Shown: positions 43,770-52,068, numbered from the stretch's first letter. The stretch: 64,000 nucleotides of DNA from an uncultured Eggerthella sp. (GCA_900542525.1 UQNZ01000002.1:124001-188000); one strand, 5' to 3'. Notes: generated from the letters alone by a model not told the origin. Made by a program: numbers and translations.

Positions 43770-44783
43770 ATGGCAACCAACACTACAAGCTCTGCCAAAA
43801 CTCATGTTTCGCTCAGGCTTCCCACCTCCATTCTGGAAAGCATTGATGCCCACGCTGAAAAGGAACACATTTCACGTACCGAGGCTTTCGTCTACTATCT
43901 GCAGACTGGTCTCGAAATCTCCGATGCTCAGGCAAACGAGCCAAGCAAAGATGAGATGCTGCTCCAGAGCATCCAGGATGATCTCACGGTCATCAAAGCG
44001 CTCCTGCAAACTCAGCCTGGTGCCGCAACTACACCTCATCCCTACACCGTTCCTGCAGTAGAGATTCCTGAGGAACCGGCTCAAACGGAAGTTGTCGCAA
44101 ACGAATTCACCACCTCTGACGAAGTCGAAGAACTAGAAGAGACGCAAGAAGTCGAAGAAGACGAAGACGAAGGGATTGCTGTTTCTCTCGAAAGCGAGCC
44201 TGAACCTGATCTTGCGGAGGAAGCTGAGGCGCTTGCTGAAGAGGATTACTCCACCTCAGATGCTACTTCGAGCGAAGAGTCTTCCTCGGCTGCTTACTCG
44301 CTCTATGCGATTGGCGAAGAAGAGGACTTCACGGAGATCAAGCCTGTTGATGAGCTTGAAGAAGCAAGCGATTTCACCACCTCTGATGCCATTTCTGAAG
44401 AAGAGCCCACCGAAGAGATCGACACCATCGATCCCATCGAAGACGAAAGCGATTTCACCACTTCTGACGCAACTGAAGGCGGCGAAGCACTTTCTCTTAA
44501 GAAGCTCGAAAAAGCTGTTTCCAAAGCCGCAAAAGACATCGCATCGATCGAAAAGGTTTGGCTCTACGGTTCTGCTGCTGATGCAAAAGAAGTCGAAGCG
44601 TCTTCTATCGATCTGTGTGTGAAGACCGAAGACGACGACAAACTCAAGTCAAAGCACCTTGATGCATTCGTTGCCATTATTGAAGAAAAGACTGGCAAGC
44701 AAGTCAACGTGGTGCTCAAACACGAAGCTGGCAAAGACCTGAAACAGGAAATGAAGAATAGGGTCGAGCTCTATAAGAAGTAA
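43770..44783 (+). CDS. Ribbon-helix-helix protein fused to an MNT-like nucleotidyltransferase domain
   Basis: 337 residues, ATG start. Residues 10-50 (THVSLRLPTSILESIDAHAE, SRTEAFVYYLQTGL) look like a CopG/Arc ribbon-helix-helix DNA-binding unit. Residues 95-240 are a highly acidic linker with four copies of an F/Y-[S/T]-T-S-D motif. Residues 241-337 resemble a minimal nucleotidyltransferase: VWLYGSAAD, then SSIDLCVK where active enzymes have SDxDL, and a C-terminal VNVVLKHEAGKDLKQEMKNR followed by ELY. The first catalytic Asp is therefore Ser, so activity is doubtful. It stands alone, with no HEPN partner beside it. The function is unknown. Confidence 0.75.
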   Translation: MATNTTSSAKTHVSLRLPTSILESIDAHAEKEHISRTEAFVYYLQTGLEISDAQANEPSKDEMLLQSIQDDLTVIKALLQTQPGAATTPHPYTVPAVEIPEEPAQTEVVANEFTTSDEVEELEETQEVEEDEDEGIAVSLESEPEPDLAEEAEALAEEDYSTSDATSSEESSSAAYSLYAIGEEEDFTEIKPVDELEEASDFTTSDAISEEEPTEEIDTIDPIEDESDFTTSDATEGGEALSLKKLEKAVSKAAKDIASIEKVWLYGSAADAKEVEASSIDLCVKTEDDDKLKSKHLDAFVAIIEEKTGKQVNVVLKHEAGKDLKQEMKNRVELYKK

Positions 44784-44801
44784 GTATGTCTTCATAAAAA
44801 C

Positions 44802-44831
44802 AAAAAGCCGCTCGTTGAAGCGGCTTTTTTT
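44802..44831. terminator. Strong intrinsic terminator between convergent genes
   Basis: An 11-bp stem AAAAAGCCGCT/AGCGGCTTTTT with a 6-nt loop and T-run ends the plus-strand gene 18 nt after its stop. The A-run on the left also gives a T-run for the minus-strand gene. Confidence 0.88.
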
Positions 44832-44852
44832 ATGTATAAGATCGCTTTATGC

Positions 44853-45416
44853 CTATTGTTCAGCAGTTGCGTCTGATGTAGTGAAATCCTCTTCAGCAAG
44901 CTCAACTGCTTTGGAATCTTCTTCGTCCCACGCATCTTTAAGAGCATCGCGCGGATCGAGCGTACCTTCCATATCGAGCTCGAGTTTCAAACCTTCCATG
45001 AAGTTGGGTGCTGGACCAATGTAAACGATATCCTTCTTGATGCCGTCCTCATCGTAGAGATAGCCGAATGCGTATGCCTCCGAAGCACCTGGCAAACCAC
45101 CTTCAGCGATAATGCAGTCCTTCATGCCATCATCCGTATCGAGATATCCGTCGTAGCAGAATGCATAGGCCGTAGCACCACGTGCGCCTTCTACTTCACG
45201 ACGCGCAAGCGTAAAGCAGGTTTCTGCATCGTCGCCCGGATGCGTTTCGATGAACAGGTTTTCTTTGACCGCCAAACCCGTGAAAGGAATGATCTCTTCA
45301 CCTGCTTCCATCTTGGAAACAGCTTCGTTCAAAACAGCTTGCACAACCGCTTTCAGCTCATCGGTGATTTCGCCCTGCGGATCATTGTTGGTAGGATCGA
45401 TCATTCTATCAGCCAT
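44853..45416 (-). CDS. Acidic protein of unknown function with a C-terminal TSDA tag
   Basis: 187 residues from the ATG at 45414-45416, with GAAAGG upstream. I do not recognise a family. It is acidic and soluble, with no signal peptide or membrane segment. The middle shows YAFCYDGYLDTDDG and SEAYAFGYLYDEDG, a possible internal duplication. It ends ELAEEDFTTSDATAEQ, matching the tail motif of bL9 and the linker of the convergent RHH fusion protein. The coding DNA for that motif matches rplI at 27 of 30 bases by my count. Confidence 0.8.
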   Translation of the reverse strand: MADRMIDPTNNDPQGEITDELKAVVQAVLNEAVSKMEAGEEIIPFTGLAVKENLFIETHPGDDAETCFTLARREVEGARGATAYAFCYDGYLDTDDGMKDCIIAEGGLPGASEAYAFGYLYDEDGIKKDIVYIGPAPNFMEGLKLELDMEGTLDPRDALKDAWDEEDSKAVELAEEDFTTSDATAEQ

Positions 45417-45483
45417 GATGAAAACCTTTCTTTTCGCTTCACTATGAGTGTAACGCTTCCACACTTTTGCTATCAGCAAAGAC

Positions 45484-45847
45484 TGCCCTCTGCTCGACCA
45501 ACGGAAAGGGCATGTGGCTCGATCAGTGGAGAGGGCAAGCCACGAGGTTCCCCGCTTCCCTGTTCGCGAATCAGATAAACTGATTCGCTCATGCGTTGCT
45601 GCTTTTCTCGGGTTTTATTAATTATGAATTTAGTCGGAAAAGAGTCACCTCGTTGCCTCACCCTCTCTGCTGATCGAGCCTTAACCTGTTAGCTTATAGG
45701 GTCTGGCCGGAGGGGAAGGTATGGACCGCTTGCGCAGCCGCGGTTGGTATCTGCAACGTTAACAGTAAGCGAGCAGCTGTAGGGCCATGCCTTCGCCGGA
45801 GGTCGGGCACTATAAGCGTCTGCCCCTTGGGCGCGCTGCTTGCTATA
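45484..45847 (+). ncRNA. Putative structured RNA, family unassigned
   Basis: No convincing gene lies between 45417 and 45874. Domain 1: 45516-45535 pairs with 45661-45680 over 20 bp, continued by 7 bp at 45542-45548/45647-45653. It encloses a 9-bp hairpin at 45565-45587 (GCGAATCAG arms) and CTTTTC/GAAAAG at about 45602-45642. Domain 2: GCTTATAG (45692-45699) pairs with 45810-45817, and 45715-45724 pairs with 45785-45794, with an ACCGC/GCGGT hairpin inside. The non-Watson-Crick pairs in these helices are G.U only when the plus strand is read. Alternative pairings exist at both ends. The 3' side approaches the antisense end of the nitroreductase gene. Confidence 0.5.
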
Positions 45848-45874
45848 GGTGACGACCGACCGGGTAGTTTGTCA

Positions 45875-46675
45875 TCAACGGAGAACGACGCTGGGGAAAC
45901 GACGAGGTGCAGTGCGATAGTAGCGTTTTTGCTGGTAGCCAAGAAGCATACAGACGTTCAGACCGCGCTCGTCGCTCATGTCGAAATAAGCGCGGGCGGC
46001 GGGACACGAATCCACTACACGACGCAAATACCCGTTATAGAGCACACCGATACCAAGCGTATGCGCCACCATTTCGATCGCTCCTGCTGCTAGCCCCGCA
46101 TCAAGCGGATCGGGCGATTCGATAAAAAGAACCGCAGGAGCATTACGAAACAGATAATCGTCCTTTGAATCGGCGTGCCTGTTCTCTATAAAGCGACCCA
46201 GCGTTTCTGCAGGAATGGGCATGATGCGATCGGCTTCATACACCTCAGAAAGATATGACCAGATAAGCTCTTTGAATTCAGGCAAGCTATCCTGGAGAAA
46301 ATCAAAACGACACATTTGTACATTCTTCGCCGTGGGCGTATGTCCGCCAGCTTCCATAAGTAGATGCAAATGCTCCATCAAGATCGGCTCATCTTTGAAT
46401 GCACGGATGCTGCGACGAAATTTGATGCTGTTCAAAAGATTCTCAGTAGGAAGGTCGAAGATAGAAGGATCGAAATCGATCGGCGAATCGGCATAGGCAG
46501 GAATGCTCGGTGCTCCTTCAGGGCAGATTGCGACACAATGGCCGCATTTCATGCATTCCGTAAGCGAGTGCGCTTTGCCATTTTCGAGAACAAGATTGCG
46601 TTGGATGCAATCATGCACGCAGACCCCGCATCCTGTGCAAAGGCCCTCGTCAATGTAAACATCTGTTGTTCCCAT
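45875..46675 (-). CDS. Nitroreductase-family protein with N-terminal 2[4Fe-4S] ferredoxin domain
   Basis: 266 residues. Two cluster motifs, CTGCGVCVHDC and CMKCGHCVAICP, occupy the first 60 residues. The nitroreductase fold follows (FRRSIRAFKDEP, HTPTAKNVQ, FRNAPAVLFI, GAIEMVAHTLGIGVLYNG). Such fusions are typical of anaerobes and reduce nitro groups or other substrates with FMN and ferredoxin-type electrons. It follows a small unknown gene by 15 nt, so they are probably co-transcribed. Confidence 0.92.
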   Translation of the reverse strand: MGTTDVYIDEGLCTGCGVCVHDCIQRNLVLENGKAHSLTECMKCGHCVAICPEGAPSIPAYADSPIDFDPSIFDLPTENLLNSIKFRRSIRAFKDEPILMEHLHLLMEAGGHTPTAKNVQMCRFDFLQDSLPEFKELIWSYLSEVYEADRIMPIPAETLGRFIENRHADSKDDYLFRNAPAVLFIESPDPLDAGLAAGAIEMVAHTLGIGVLYNGYLRRVVDSCPAARAYFDMSDERGLNVCMLLGYQQKRYYRTAPRRFPSVVLR

Positions 46676-46690
46676 GATAGTCTGCCTTCT

Positions 46691-47053
46691 TTACTCTCCG
46701 AAGGCCATCTCGATGATGAACAGAAGTTCTAGAACGCTCTTGAACGTAGCTTGTTTCTGACCTGCGTCCCATTTGATGCGACCCTGCCAAGTATGGTGCT
46801 GACGGAAGAGAACCTCAAGTTCAAAAGAAGGCTCAAAAGCAGGATCTATAGGGGAAAGGATCGATTGCAGCGACTCGGTCTGCTGATCGAGGATATTGTC
46901 TATGAGCATGATGAGGCTTGGCAAGCTTGAAAAGCTTACTGGAGCTGACATGATAACGCTGTCGAGGGTGCCCGCCATCTTCCCATCCTCGTACGAATCG
47001 ATGGAAATAAGAAAGGTATCGGCCCCTGGTGGTGCAATATGTGGCTGTCGCAT
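46691..47053 (-). CDS. Conserved-looking small protein, function unknown
   Basis: 120 residues from the ATG at 47051-47053, with GGAAAGGGA upstream. No signal peptide, membrane helix or metal motif is seen. The visible pattern is an N-terminal beta-rich part, a helix (SSLPSLIMLIDNILDQQTES) and HHTWQGRIKWDAG. It immediately precedes the ferredoxin-nitroreductase and is likely in its operon, which is the only hint to its role. Confidence 0.7.
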   Translation of the reverse strand: MRQPHIAPPGADTFLISIDSYEDGKMAGTLDSVIMSAPVSFSSLPSLIMLIDNILDQQTESLQSILSPIDPAFEPSFELEVLFRQHHTWQGRIKWDAGQKQATFKSVLELLFIIEMAFGE

Positions 47054-47117
47054 TATGCTTCCCTTTCCGCGTGTGCACAATGATACCGCATATAGCTATG
47101 AGTTCGCTATGATTTAT

Positions 47118-47162
47118 TTGCAAATAAAAGACCAGGCTGCCTTATATAACAACCTGGTCTTT
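47118..47162 (-). terminator. Intrinsic terminator after clpB
   Basis: On the minus strand AAAGACCAGG...CCTGGTCTTT (47127-47136 / 47153-47162) forms a 10-bp stem followed by TTTATTTG, 37 nt past the clpB stop. It ends the heat-shock operon. Confidence 0.85.
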
Positions 47163-47198
47163 ACTGACTAAGATCGATCGGGTCGAAACGGCAAAAGC

Positions 47199-49955
47199 CT
47201 ATTCTTCGCCTTCAACTTCGTTCAAGAACGAGTTTGCCTCTTCGAGAAGCTCAGCTGCACCATCGGGAAGATCACTGTCCTTTCCGTGGTTGTCCACCTG
47301 AGCAGCGTAGTTTCCTTCAGCGTCGATATCGATCGTAACAGTCGAACCATCGTAGATCTTGCCTTCGATGATGCCCGTTGCAACACGGTCGACCACCTGA
47401 CGCTGGATAAGGCGCTTCAGCGGGCGGGCGCCATAGACCGGATCGTAGCCATCGATAGCCAAACGCTCCTTCGCTGCCGGCGTAATCTCGAGCTCGATCT
47501 TGCGATCCTTCAAGCGTGCCGAAACTTCTGCAAGTTGCAGCTCAACGATCGGCTCGATGCTCGCGATGTTCAGCTCGTTGAACGTGATGATGTCATCGAT
47601 ACGGTTCAAGAACTCGGGACGGAAGGTGTTGCGCAAAGCATCTTGCATGCGATTGGCGAATTCCGCCATACGCTTAGCTGCAGCTTCTGGCGTCATCTTC
47701 TGCATGTCCTCAACCATGTCTCCCATGGTCTCTTCCTTATCGCGCTCACGAATGAGCTGGCTACCGATATTGGAGGTCATGATGATAATCGCATTCTTGA
47801 AGCTGACCACACGACCCTGACCATCGGTTAAGCGGCCATCATCGAGCACCTGCAAGAGCACGTTGAACACATCGGGGTGAGCCTTCTCAACCTCGTCGAG
47901 CAGAATAACGCTGTACGGCTTGCGGCGCACCGCTTCGGTAAGCTGGCCGCCTTCGTCATAACCAACGTATCCTGGAGGTGCACCGATCAAGCGCTGCACG
48001 GAGAACTTCTCCATGTACTCCGACATATCGATGCGGATCATAGCCTTTTCATCATCGAAGAGGCATTCTGCCAACGCTTTTGCAAGCTCGGTCTTACCAA
48101 CGCCAGTCGGACCGAGGAATAAGAAGCTGCCGATAGGCTGCTCTGGGTCAGCGAGTCCAGCACGGCTCCTGCGGATCGCGCCTGCTACCGCCGAAACGGC
48201 CTCGTCCTGCCCGATCACTCGCTCGTGCAAACGATCTTCAAGGTCGATGAGCTTCTCCATCTCGCCCTGCATCATCTTCGTAATAGGAATGCCCGTCCAT
48301 GAAGAAACCACCTCAGCGATCTCGTCTTCGGTGACCTCCTCTTTCAGGATGGTGCCATCTGCCTGGCGTGCCTCGAGCGCTGCAGTCGCTGCTTTCAGCC
48401 GCTCCTGCAATTCAGGAATACGACCAAAACGAAGCTCGGAAGCTCGAGCCAGATCTCCTTCACGGGTTGCCCGTTCTTCTTCGAGCTGCGCCGCTTCGAT
48501 CTCTGCCTTCAAGTTCTGGACCGAAACGATGGAGTCCTTCTCGTTCTTCCATTCAGCCTTGCGCTTGTCGAGCGATTCCTGAGCTGCTGCGATATCCTTG
48601 CGCAGCTGTTCAAGACGCTCTTTGCTCGGCTCGTCCGATTCCTTCATAAGCGCCTGCTCTTCGATCTGCATCTGCGTGAGTTTGCGCTCAGCCAGATCGA
48701 CCTCTTCAGGCATCGAATCGATCTCTATACGCAGACGTGATGCCGCTTCATCCATAAGGTCGATCGCCTTATCGGGAAGGAAGCGATCGGAAATGTAGCG
48801 ATTCGAAAGCTCCGCTGCCGCCACGATGGCCGAATCGGTCACGCGCACACCATGATGAATCTCGTACTTCTCTTTCAAGCCGCGCAAGATAGCAATAGTG
48901 TCTTCCACGGAAGGTTCGCCTACCATGACCGGCTGGAACCTGCGCTCAAGCGCCGCATCTTTCTCAATGTACTTACGGTACTCATCGAGCGTGGTCGCAC
49001 CAATGGCATGCAGTTCGCCACGTGCGAGCGCTGGCTTGAGCATATTGCCCGCATCCATGGATGAATCACCTGATGAACCAGCACCCACAATAGTGTGAAG
49101 TTCGTCGATGAACAGAATGATCTGCCCGTCGGACTCTTTCACTTCACGCAGCACCGCCTTCAGGCGATCTTCGAATTCACCGCGATACTTCGCGCCTGCC
49201 AGCATGGAAGGCAGGTCGAGCGCGATGAGTTCGCGATCCTGCAACGAAGAAGGAACGTCACCCGCAACGATACGCTGGGCCAGCCCTTCGACGATAGCTG
49301 TTTTACCGGTACCCGGCTCACCAATGAGCACAGGGTTGTTCTTTGTACGACGCGACAGCACCTGGATGGTTCGACGAATCTCTTCGTTACGGCCGATCAC
49401 TGGATCCAGTTTGCCTTCGCGCGCCGCTTTGGTGAGGTTGTTGCCATATTGCTCCAACACCTCGAATTCTGTTTTTGATTGTTGATCAGTCACGCGCGTA
49501 TCGCCTCGCAATTCTTCATACGCTTGTTCAATATCGTTCTTATTGATTCCTGCATTGTTCAAAATCTTGCCTGCTGCATCGTTCTCTTCCGAGAGCGCAA
49601 TGAGCAGGTGTTCACTTGTGGCATACGAATCGCCCAATTTCTCTGCGATCTTCACCGCCTTGTCGAGCAGGGAGACGAGCGCCATAGAAGGAGCGGTCAT
49701 ACCCATGATGCCGCCACCTTCTACCTTCGGCATACGATCGATCTCTGCTTGAACTTCATCGCGCAGAAGTTTCGGATCGGCGCCAAGGCGCTTGACGATA
49801 GCATCGATATTATGCTCGCCAGACGAGAGCAGCGCGGCAAGCATGTGAATGGGTTCGACCATCCCTGCCTTTGCCTCGCCAGCAATGCTCATGGCAGATT
49901 GCAGAGCTTCTTGGGCAGAAAGCGCCAGTTTTTCTAACATCTTCTGTAAATCCAT
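47199..49955 (-). CDS. clpB: ATP-dependent chaperone ClpB
   Basis: 918 residues, longer than the usual 860 or so. The N domain (LSAQEALQSAMSIA, EPIHMLAALL) is followed by the first AAA module (GEPGTGKTAIVEGLAQRI, FIDELHTIVGAG), the coiled-coil M domain (about 410-530) and the second AAA module (GPTGVGKTELAKALAE, LLDEVEKAHPDVFNVLLQVLDDGRLTDGQ, RPEFLNRIDD). An acidic tail of about 50 residues adds the extra length. ClpB works with DnaK-DnaJ-GrpE to dissolve aggregates. It is last in the dnaK-grpE-dnaJ-hspR-clpB operon, a known actinobacterial order. Confidence 0.96.
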   Translation of the reverse strand: MDLQKMLEKLALSAQEALQSAMSIAGEAKAGMVEPIHMLAALLSSGEHNIDAIVKRLGADPKLLRDEVQAEIDRMPKVEGGGIMGMTAPSMALVSLLDKAVKIAEKLGDSYATSEHLLIALSEENDAAGKILNNAGINKNDIEQAYEELRGDTRVTDQQSKTEFEVLEQYGNNLTKAAREGKLDPVIGRNEEIRRTIQVLSRRTKNNPVLIGEPGTGKTAIVEGLAQRIVAGDVPSSLQDRELIALDLPSMLAGAKYRGEFEDRLKAVLREVKESDGQIILFIDELHTIVGAGSSGDSSMDAGNMLKPALARGELHAIGATTLDEYRKYIEKDAALERRFQPVMVGEPSVEDTIAILRGLKEKYEIHHGVRVTDSAIVAAAELSNRYISDRFLPDKAIDLMDEAASRLRIEIDSMPEEVDLAERKLTQMQIEEQALMKESDEPSKERLEQLRKDIAAAQESLDKRKAEWKNEKDSIVSVQNLKAEIEAAQLEEERATREGDLARASELRFGRIPELQERLKAATAALEARQADGTILKEEVTEDEIAEVVSSWTGIPITKMMQGEMEKLIDLEDRLHERVIGQDEAVSAVAGAIRRSRAGLADPEQPIGSFLFLGPTGVGKTELAKALAECLFDDEKAMIRIDMSEYMEKFSVQRLIGAPPGYVGYDEGGQLTEAVRRKPYSVILLDEVEKAHPDVFNVLLQVLDDGRLTDGQGRVVSFKNAIIIMTSNIGSQLIRERDKEETMGDMVEDMQKMTPEAAAKRMAEFANRMQDALRNTFRPEFLNRIDDIITFNELNIASIEPIVELQLAEVSARLKDRKIELEITPAAKERLAIDGYDPVYGARPLKRLIQRQVVDRVATGIIEGKIYDGSTVTIDIDAEGNYAAQVDNHGKDSDLPDGAAELLEEANSFLNEVEGEE

Positions 49956-50000
49956 GAAGCTTTTCCTTTCGTTTGTTTCTGTTTTAGGGAGATGAACGCC

Positions 50001-50381
50001 CTAACGAATACGACGCAACTCGAGCGATGTTGATTGAGCTACGAGACTGCTCACGTGCTCGAATGTTTCTAGCTCGTGCACACGATCGGCAAGACGGCGC
50101 ACGCGCTTATGTAAATCGTCGATTTCGTCGTCGCGCTCATTCAGGCGCCCCTGCAAGTCGAGAATGCGAATGACCCCTGCTAGGTTGATCCCTTCACTCG
50201 TGAGTTCGTTGATCAGCTGCAGGCGTTCGATGTCAGCCTGAGAATACATGCGCGTATTGCCACGCGTACGTTGGGGATTCACCAAACCTTTTTGCTCATA
50301 GATGCGCAAGGTTTGCGGGTGAACACCCGCTAATTCAGCAGCGACGCCGATCATGTAGAGAGGACGATTACGATCATTCAT
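50001..50381 (-). CDS. hspR: MerR-family heat-shock repressor HspR
   Basis: 126 residues. The MerR-type helix-turn-helix reads YMIGVAAELAGVHPQTLRIYEQKGLVNPQRTRGNTRMYS, followed by the dimer helix (LTSEGINLAGVIRILDLQ). HspR represses the dnaK operon with DnaK as co-repressor in Streptomyces and Mycobacterium. It starts 3 nt after the dnaJ stop with AAGGGGG upstream. The operon promoter carries a dyad that may be its site. Confidence 0.93.
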   Translation of the reverse strand: MNDRNRPLYMIGVAAELAGVHPQTLRIYEQKGLVNPQRTRGNTRMYSQADIERLQLINELTSEGINLAGVIRILDLQGRLNERDDEIDDLHKRVRRLADRVHELETFEHVSSLVAQSTSLELRRIR

Positions 50382-50384
50382 CGG

Positions 50385-51359
50385 TTACCCCCTTACGCTT
50401 TCAGGCGTTGCTGCCTTGAATGCTTCGAGCGCAGCTTTCTGTTCATCGTTAAGGGTAGTAGGAATCTTGACCTCGATCTCAACTTTCAAGTCTCCCGTTC
50501 CCGAAGCGTTCTTGCCTAGGCGTGGTGCACCTTGGCCTTTCAGCGTGAGCACCGCGCCGTCTTGTGTTCCTGCTGGAACGCGCACGCGTGCTTTCTTGCC
50601 TGAAGGTGTAGGCACTACGATCTGCGCACCAAGCGCGGCTTCATCAATGCTCACCGGCAGTTTCGTAATGACGTCTGCCCCTTTACGACTGAAGTTCGCA
50701 TCGGGTGCGATCTTGATCGTGACGAGCAGATCACCTGCTGCACCACCGTTCGCCCCTGGATGGCCTTTGCCTTTCATGCGCACGCGGCCACCCTCCATAG
50801 CACCCGCAGGTACCTTGATGGTAAGGGTCTCCTTCTCCTGCGTTTCGGGGTTCACTACGCGTACTTTCTTTTCAGCACCTTTGAATGCCTCATCGAAAGA
50901 AACCGTGAGCGTGACCTTCTTGTCCGCTCCCTTCTCAGGCTGCGCTTGACGAGCGCCACCTCCGAAATCCCAATTTGTTCCGAAGGCTCCTTCGCCGTTA
51001 CGCAGGCTTTCCAAGATGTCGGCCCAGTCGATACCACCACCGCCGCCGAAGGGATTACCTCCGCCGTTTGTGGTGTAGGTGTACGTGCCGCCACCGAAAG
51101 GATTTCCCCCACCAAAAGGATTGCCTCCTTGGAAGGGAATCTGGTTTTCGTTCGCGGTGCCGTATTGGTCGTACATCTCGCGTTTTTTATCGTCTGAAAG
51201 CACCTCGTAGGCTTCGTTGATCTCCTTGAACTTCGCCTCGTCGCCACCGGCATCGGGATGATGTTCACGAGCAAGCTTGCGAAATGCTTTTTTGATCTCA
51301 CTAGCAGTTGCGCTTCGTGGAACGCCTAGCGTCTTATAGTAATCAGGTGTGGATGCCAT
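50385..51359 (-). CDS. dnaJ: DnaJ-family co-chaperone without zinc finger
   Basis: 324 residues from the ATG at 51357-51359, with AGAGG upstream. The J domain contains DYYKTLGVPRSATASEIKKAF and the HPD motif (LAREHHPDAGG). A Gly/Phe-rich stretch follows (GGNPFGGG repeats) and then the two C-terminal substrate-binding beta domains. The CxxCxGxG zinc repeats of classic DnaJ are missing, so it is the CbpA/class II type. It lies between grpE and hspR; a hairpin separates it from grpE. Confidence 0.95.
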   Translation of the reverse strand: MASTPDYYKTLGVPRSATASEIKKAFRKLAREHHPDAGGDEAKFKEINEAYEVLSDDKKREMYDQYGTANENQIPFQGGNPFGGGNPFGGGTYTYTTNGGGNPFGGGGGIDWADILESLRNGEGAFGTNWDFGGGARQAQPEKGADKKVTLTVSFDEAFKGAEKKVRVVNPETQEKETLTIKVPAGAMEGGRVRMKGKGHPGANGGAAGDLLVTIKIAPDANFSRKGADVITKLPVSIDEAALGAQIVVPTPSGKKARVRVPAGTQDGAVLTLKGQGAPRLGKNASGTGDLKVEIEVKIPTTLNDEQKAALEAFKAATPESVRG

Positions 51360-51390
51360 TCGTTCCACCTCTCTTTCTTTTTTTGATACA

Positions 51391-51422
51391 AAACAGGCGG
51401 ACCGTTTGTGACCCGCCTGTTT
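51391..51422 (-). terminator. Intercistronic hairpin between grpE and dnaJ
   Basis: A perfect 10-bp stem AAACAGGCGG/CCGCCTGTTT with a 12-nt loop lies 8 nt after the grpE stop. The following T-run is short (TTTTG), so it may attenuate, stop processing or protect the dnaK-grpE message rather than terminate fully. Confidence 0.6.
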
Positions 51423-51430
51423 AACTCCGA

Positions 51431-52066
51431 TTACTCGTTGTCTTCTTCTTCGTCGGTTTCACGTTTCGGTCCACCAACCGCTACCGTTACCATGGCTGGT
51501 CTGATGACCTTGTTACCCATGCGATAGCCCTTCTGGTAAACCTGTTCCACGGTTTCATCGGGAACATTGGGGTTATCGACCGTTGCCACCGCTTGCGCTT
51601 CGAGTGCTTCGTAGGGTTGCCCCACTGGATCGATGATTTCGACCCCTTCTTTAACGAGCACTTCATTAAGCTTGGCATACACTGCCGTTACCCCTCCGAG
51701 CAGCCCTTCTTCGCCGTTTTCGTTGGCGTAGTCGATGCTTCGCTCGAAATCGTCGAGCACCGGAATAATGTCTTCGACGAGTTTTTCCGTTGCGCGCCTG
51801 GATTCTTCCTCGCGCTGTTCTTTCATGCGACGGCGGTAGGTATCCCATTCCGCATGAAGTCTGAGGTATTTGCCCTGCCATTCAGCTGCTTCTTCTTTTG
51901 CTTTCGCAACAGCAGCTTCGGCAGATGCTTCTTCGGAAGCTTCATCCCCCGAAGTTTCGGGGGAATCAGCCTCTTCGACGATTTCAGCGCCGACAACTTC
52001 AGCTTCCGGCTCGGCATCAGTGGCAGCGGTATCTTTTACCTCTTCCTCTGAATTTCCGTTCACCAT
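51431..52066 (-). CDS. grpE: Nucleotide exchange factor GrpE
   Basis: 211 residues. A long acidic, Ala/Glu-rich N terminus leads into the dimer helix (WQGKYLRLHAEWDTYRRRMK) and the beta domain (IIPVLDDFERSIDYA, GVEIIDPVGQPYEALEAQAV, QKGYRMGNKVIRPAMVTV). GrpE releases ADP from DnaK. It starts 2 nt after the dnaK stop. Confidence 0.96.
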   Translation of the reverse strand: MVNGNSEEEVKDTAATDAEPEAEVVGAEIVEEADSPETSGDEASEEASAEAAVAKAKEEAAEWQGKYLRLHAEWDTYRRRMKEQREEESRRATEKLVEDIIPVLDDFERSIDYANENGEEGLLGGVTAVYAKLNEVLVKEGVEIIDPVGQPYEALEAQAVATVDNPNVPDETVEQVYQKGYRMGNKVIRPAMVTVAVGGPKRETDEEEDNE

Positions 52067-52068
52067 GA

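Noticed and set aside
45473..45661. A 62-codon minus-strand ORF in the 45.5 kb gap
   Set aside because: It lies across the long helix and the 9-bp hairpin of the putative RNA, has no ribosome site, and its composition follows the base-paired arms rather than a protein pattern.
45692..45820. RNase P RNA, because GCTTATAG resembles the 3' conserved region
   Set aside because: The essential GAGGAAAGTCC block and the ACAGAA element are missing.
45694..45942. An 82-codon minus-strand ORF and a cobalamin-riboswitch reading of the same region
   Set aside because: The ORF overlaps the end of the nitroreductase gene and the second RNA domain. Short strings on the plus strand recall B12-riboswitch pieces, but the order and core do not match and no plus-strand gene follows.
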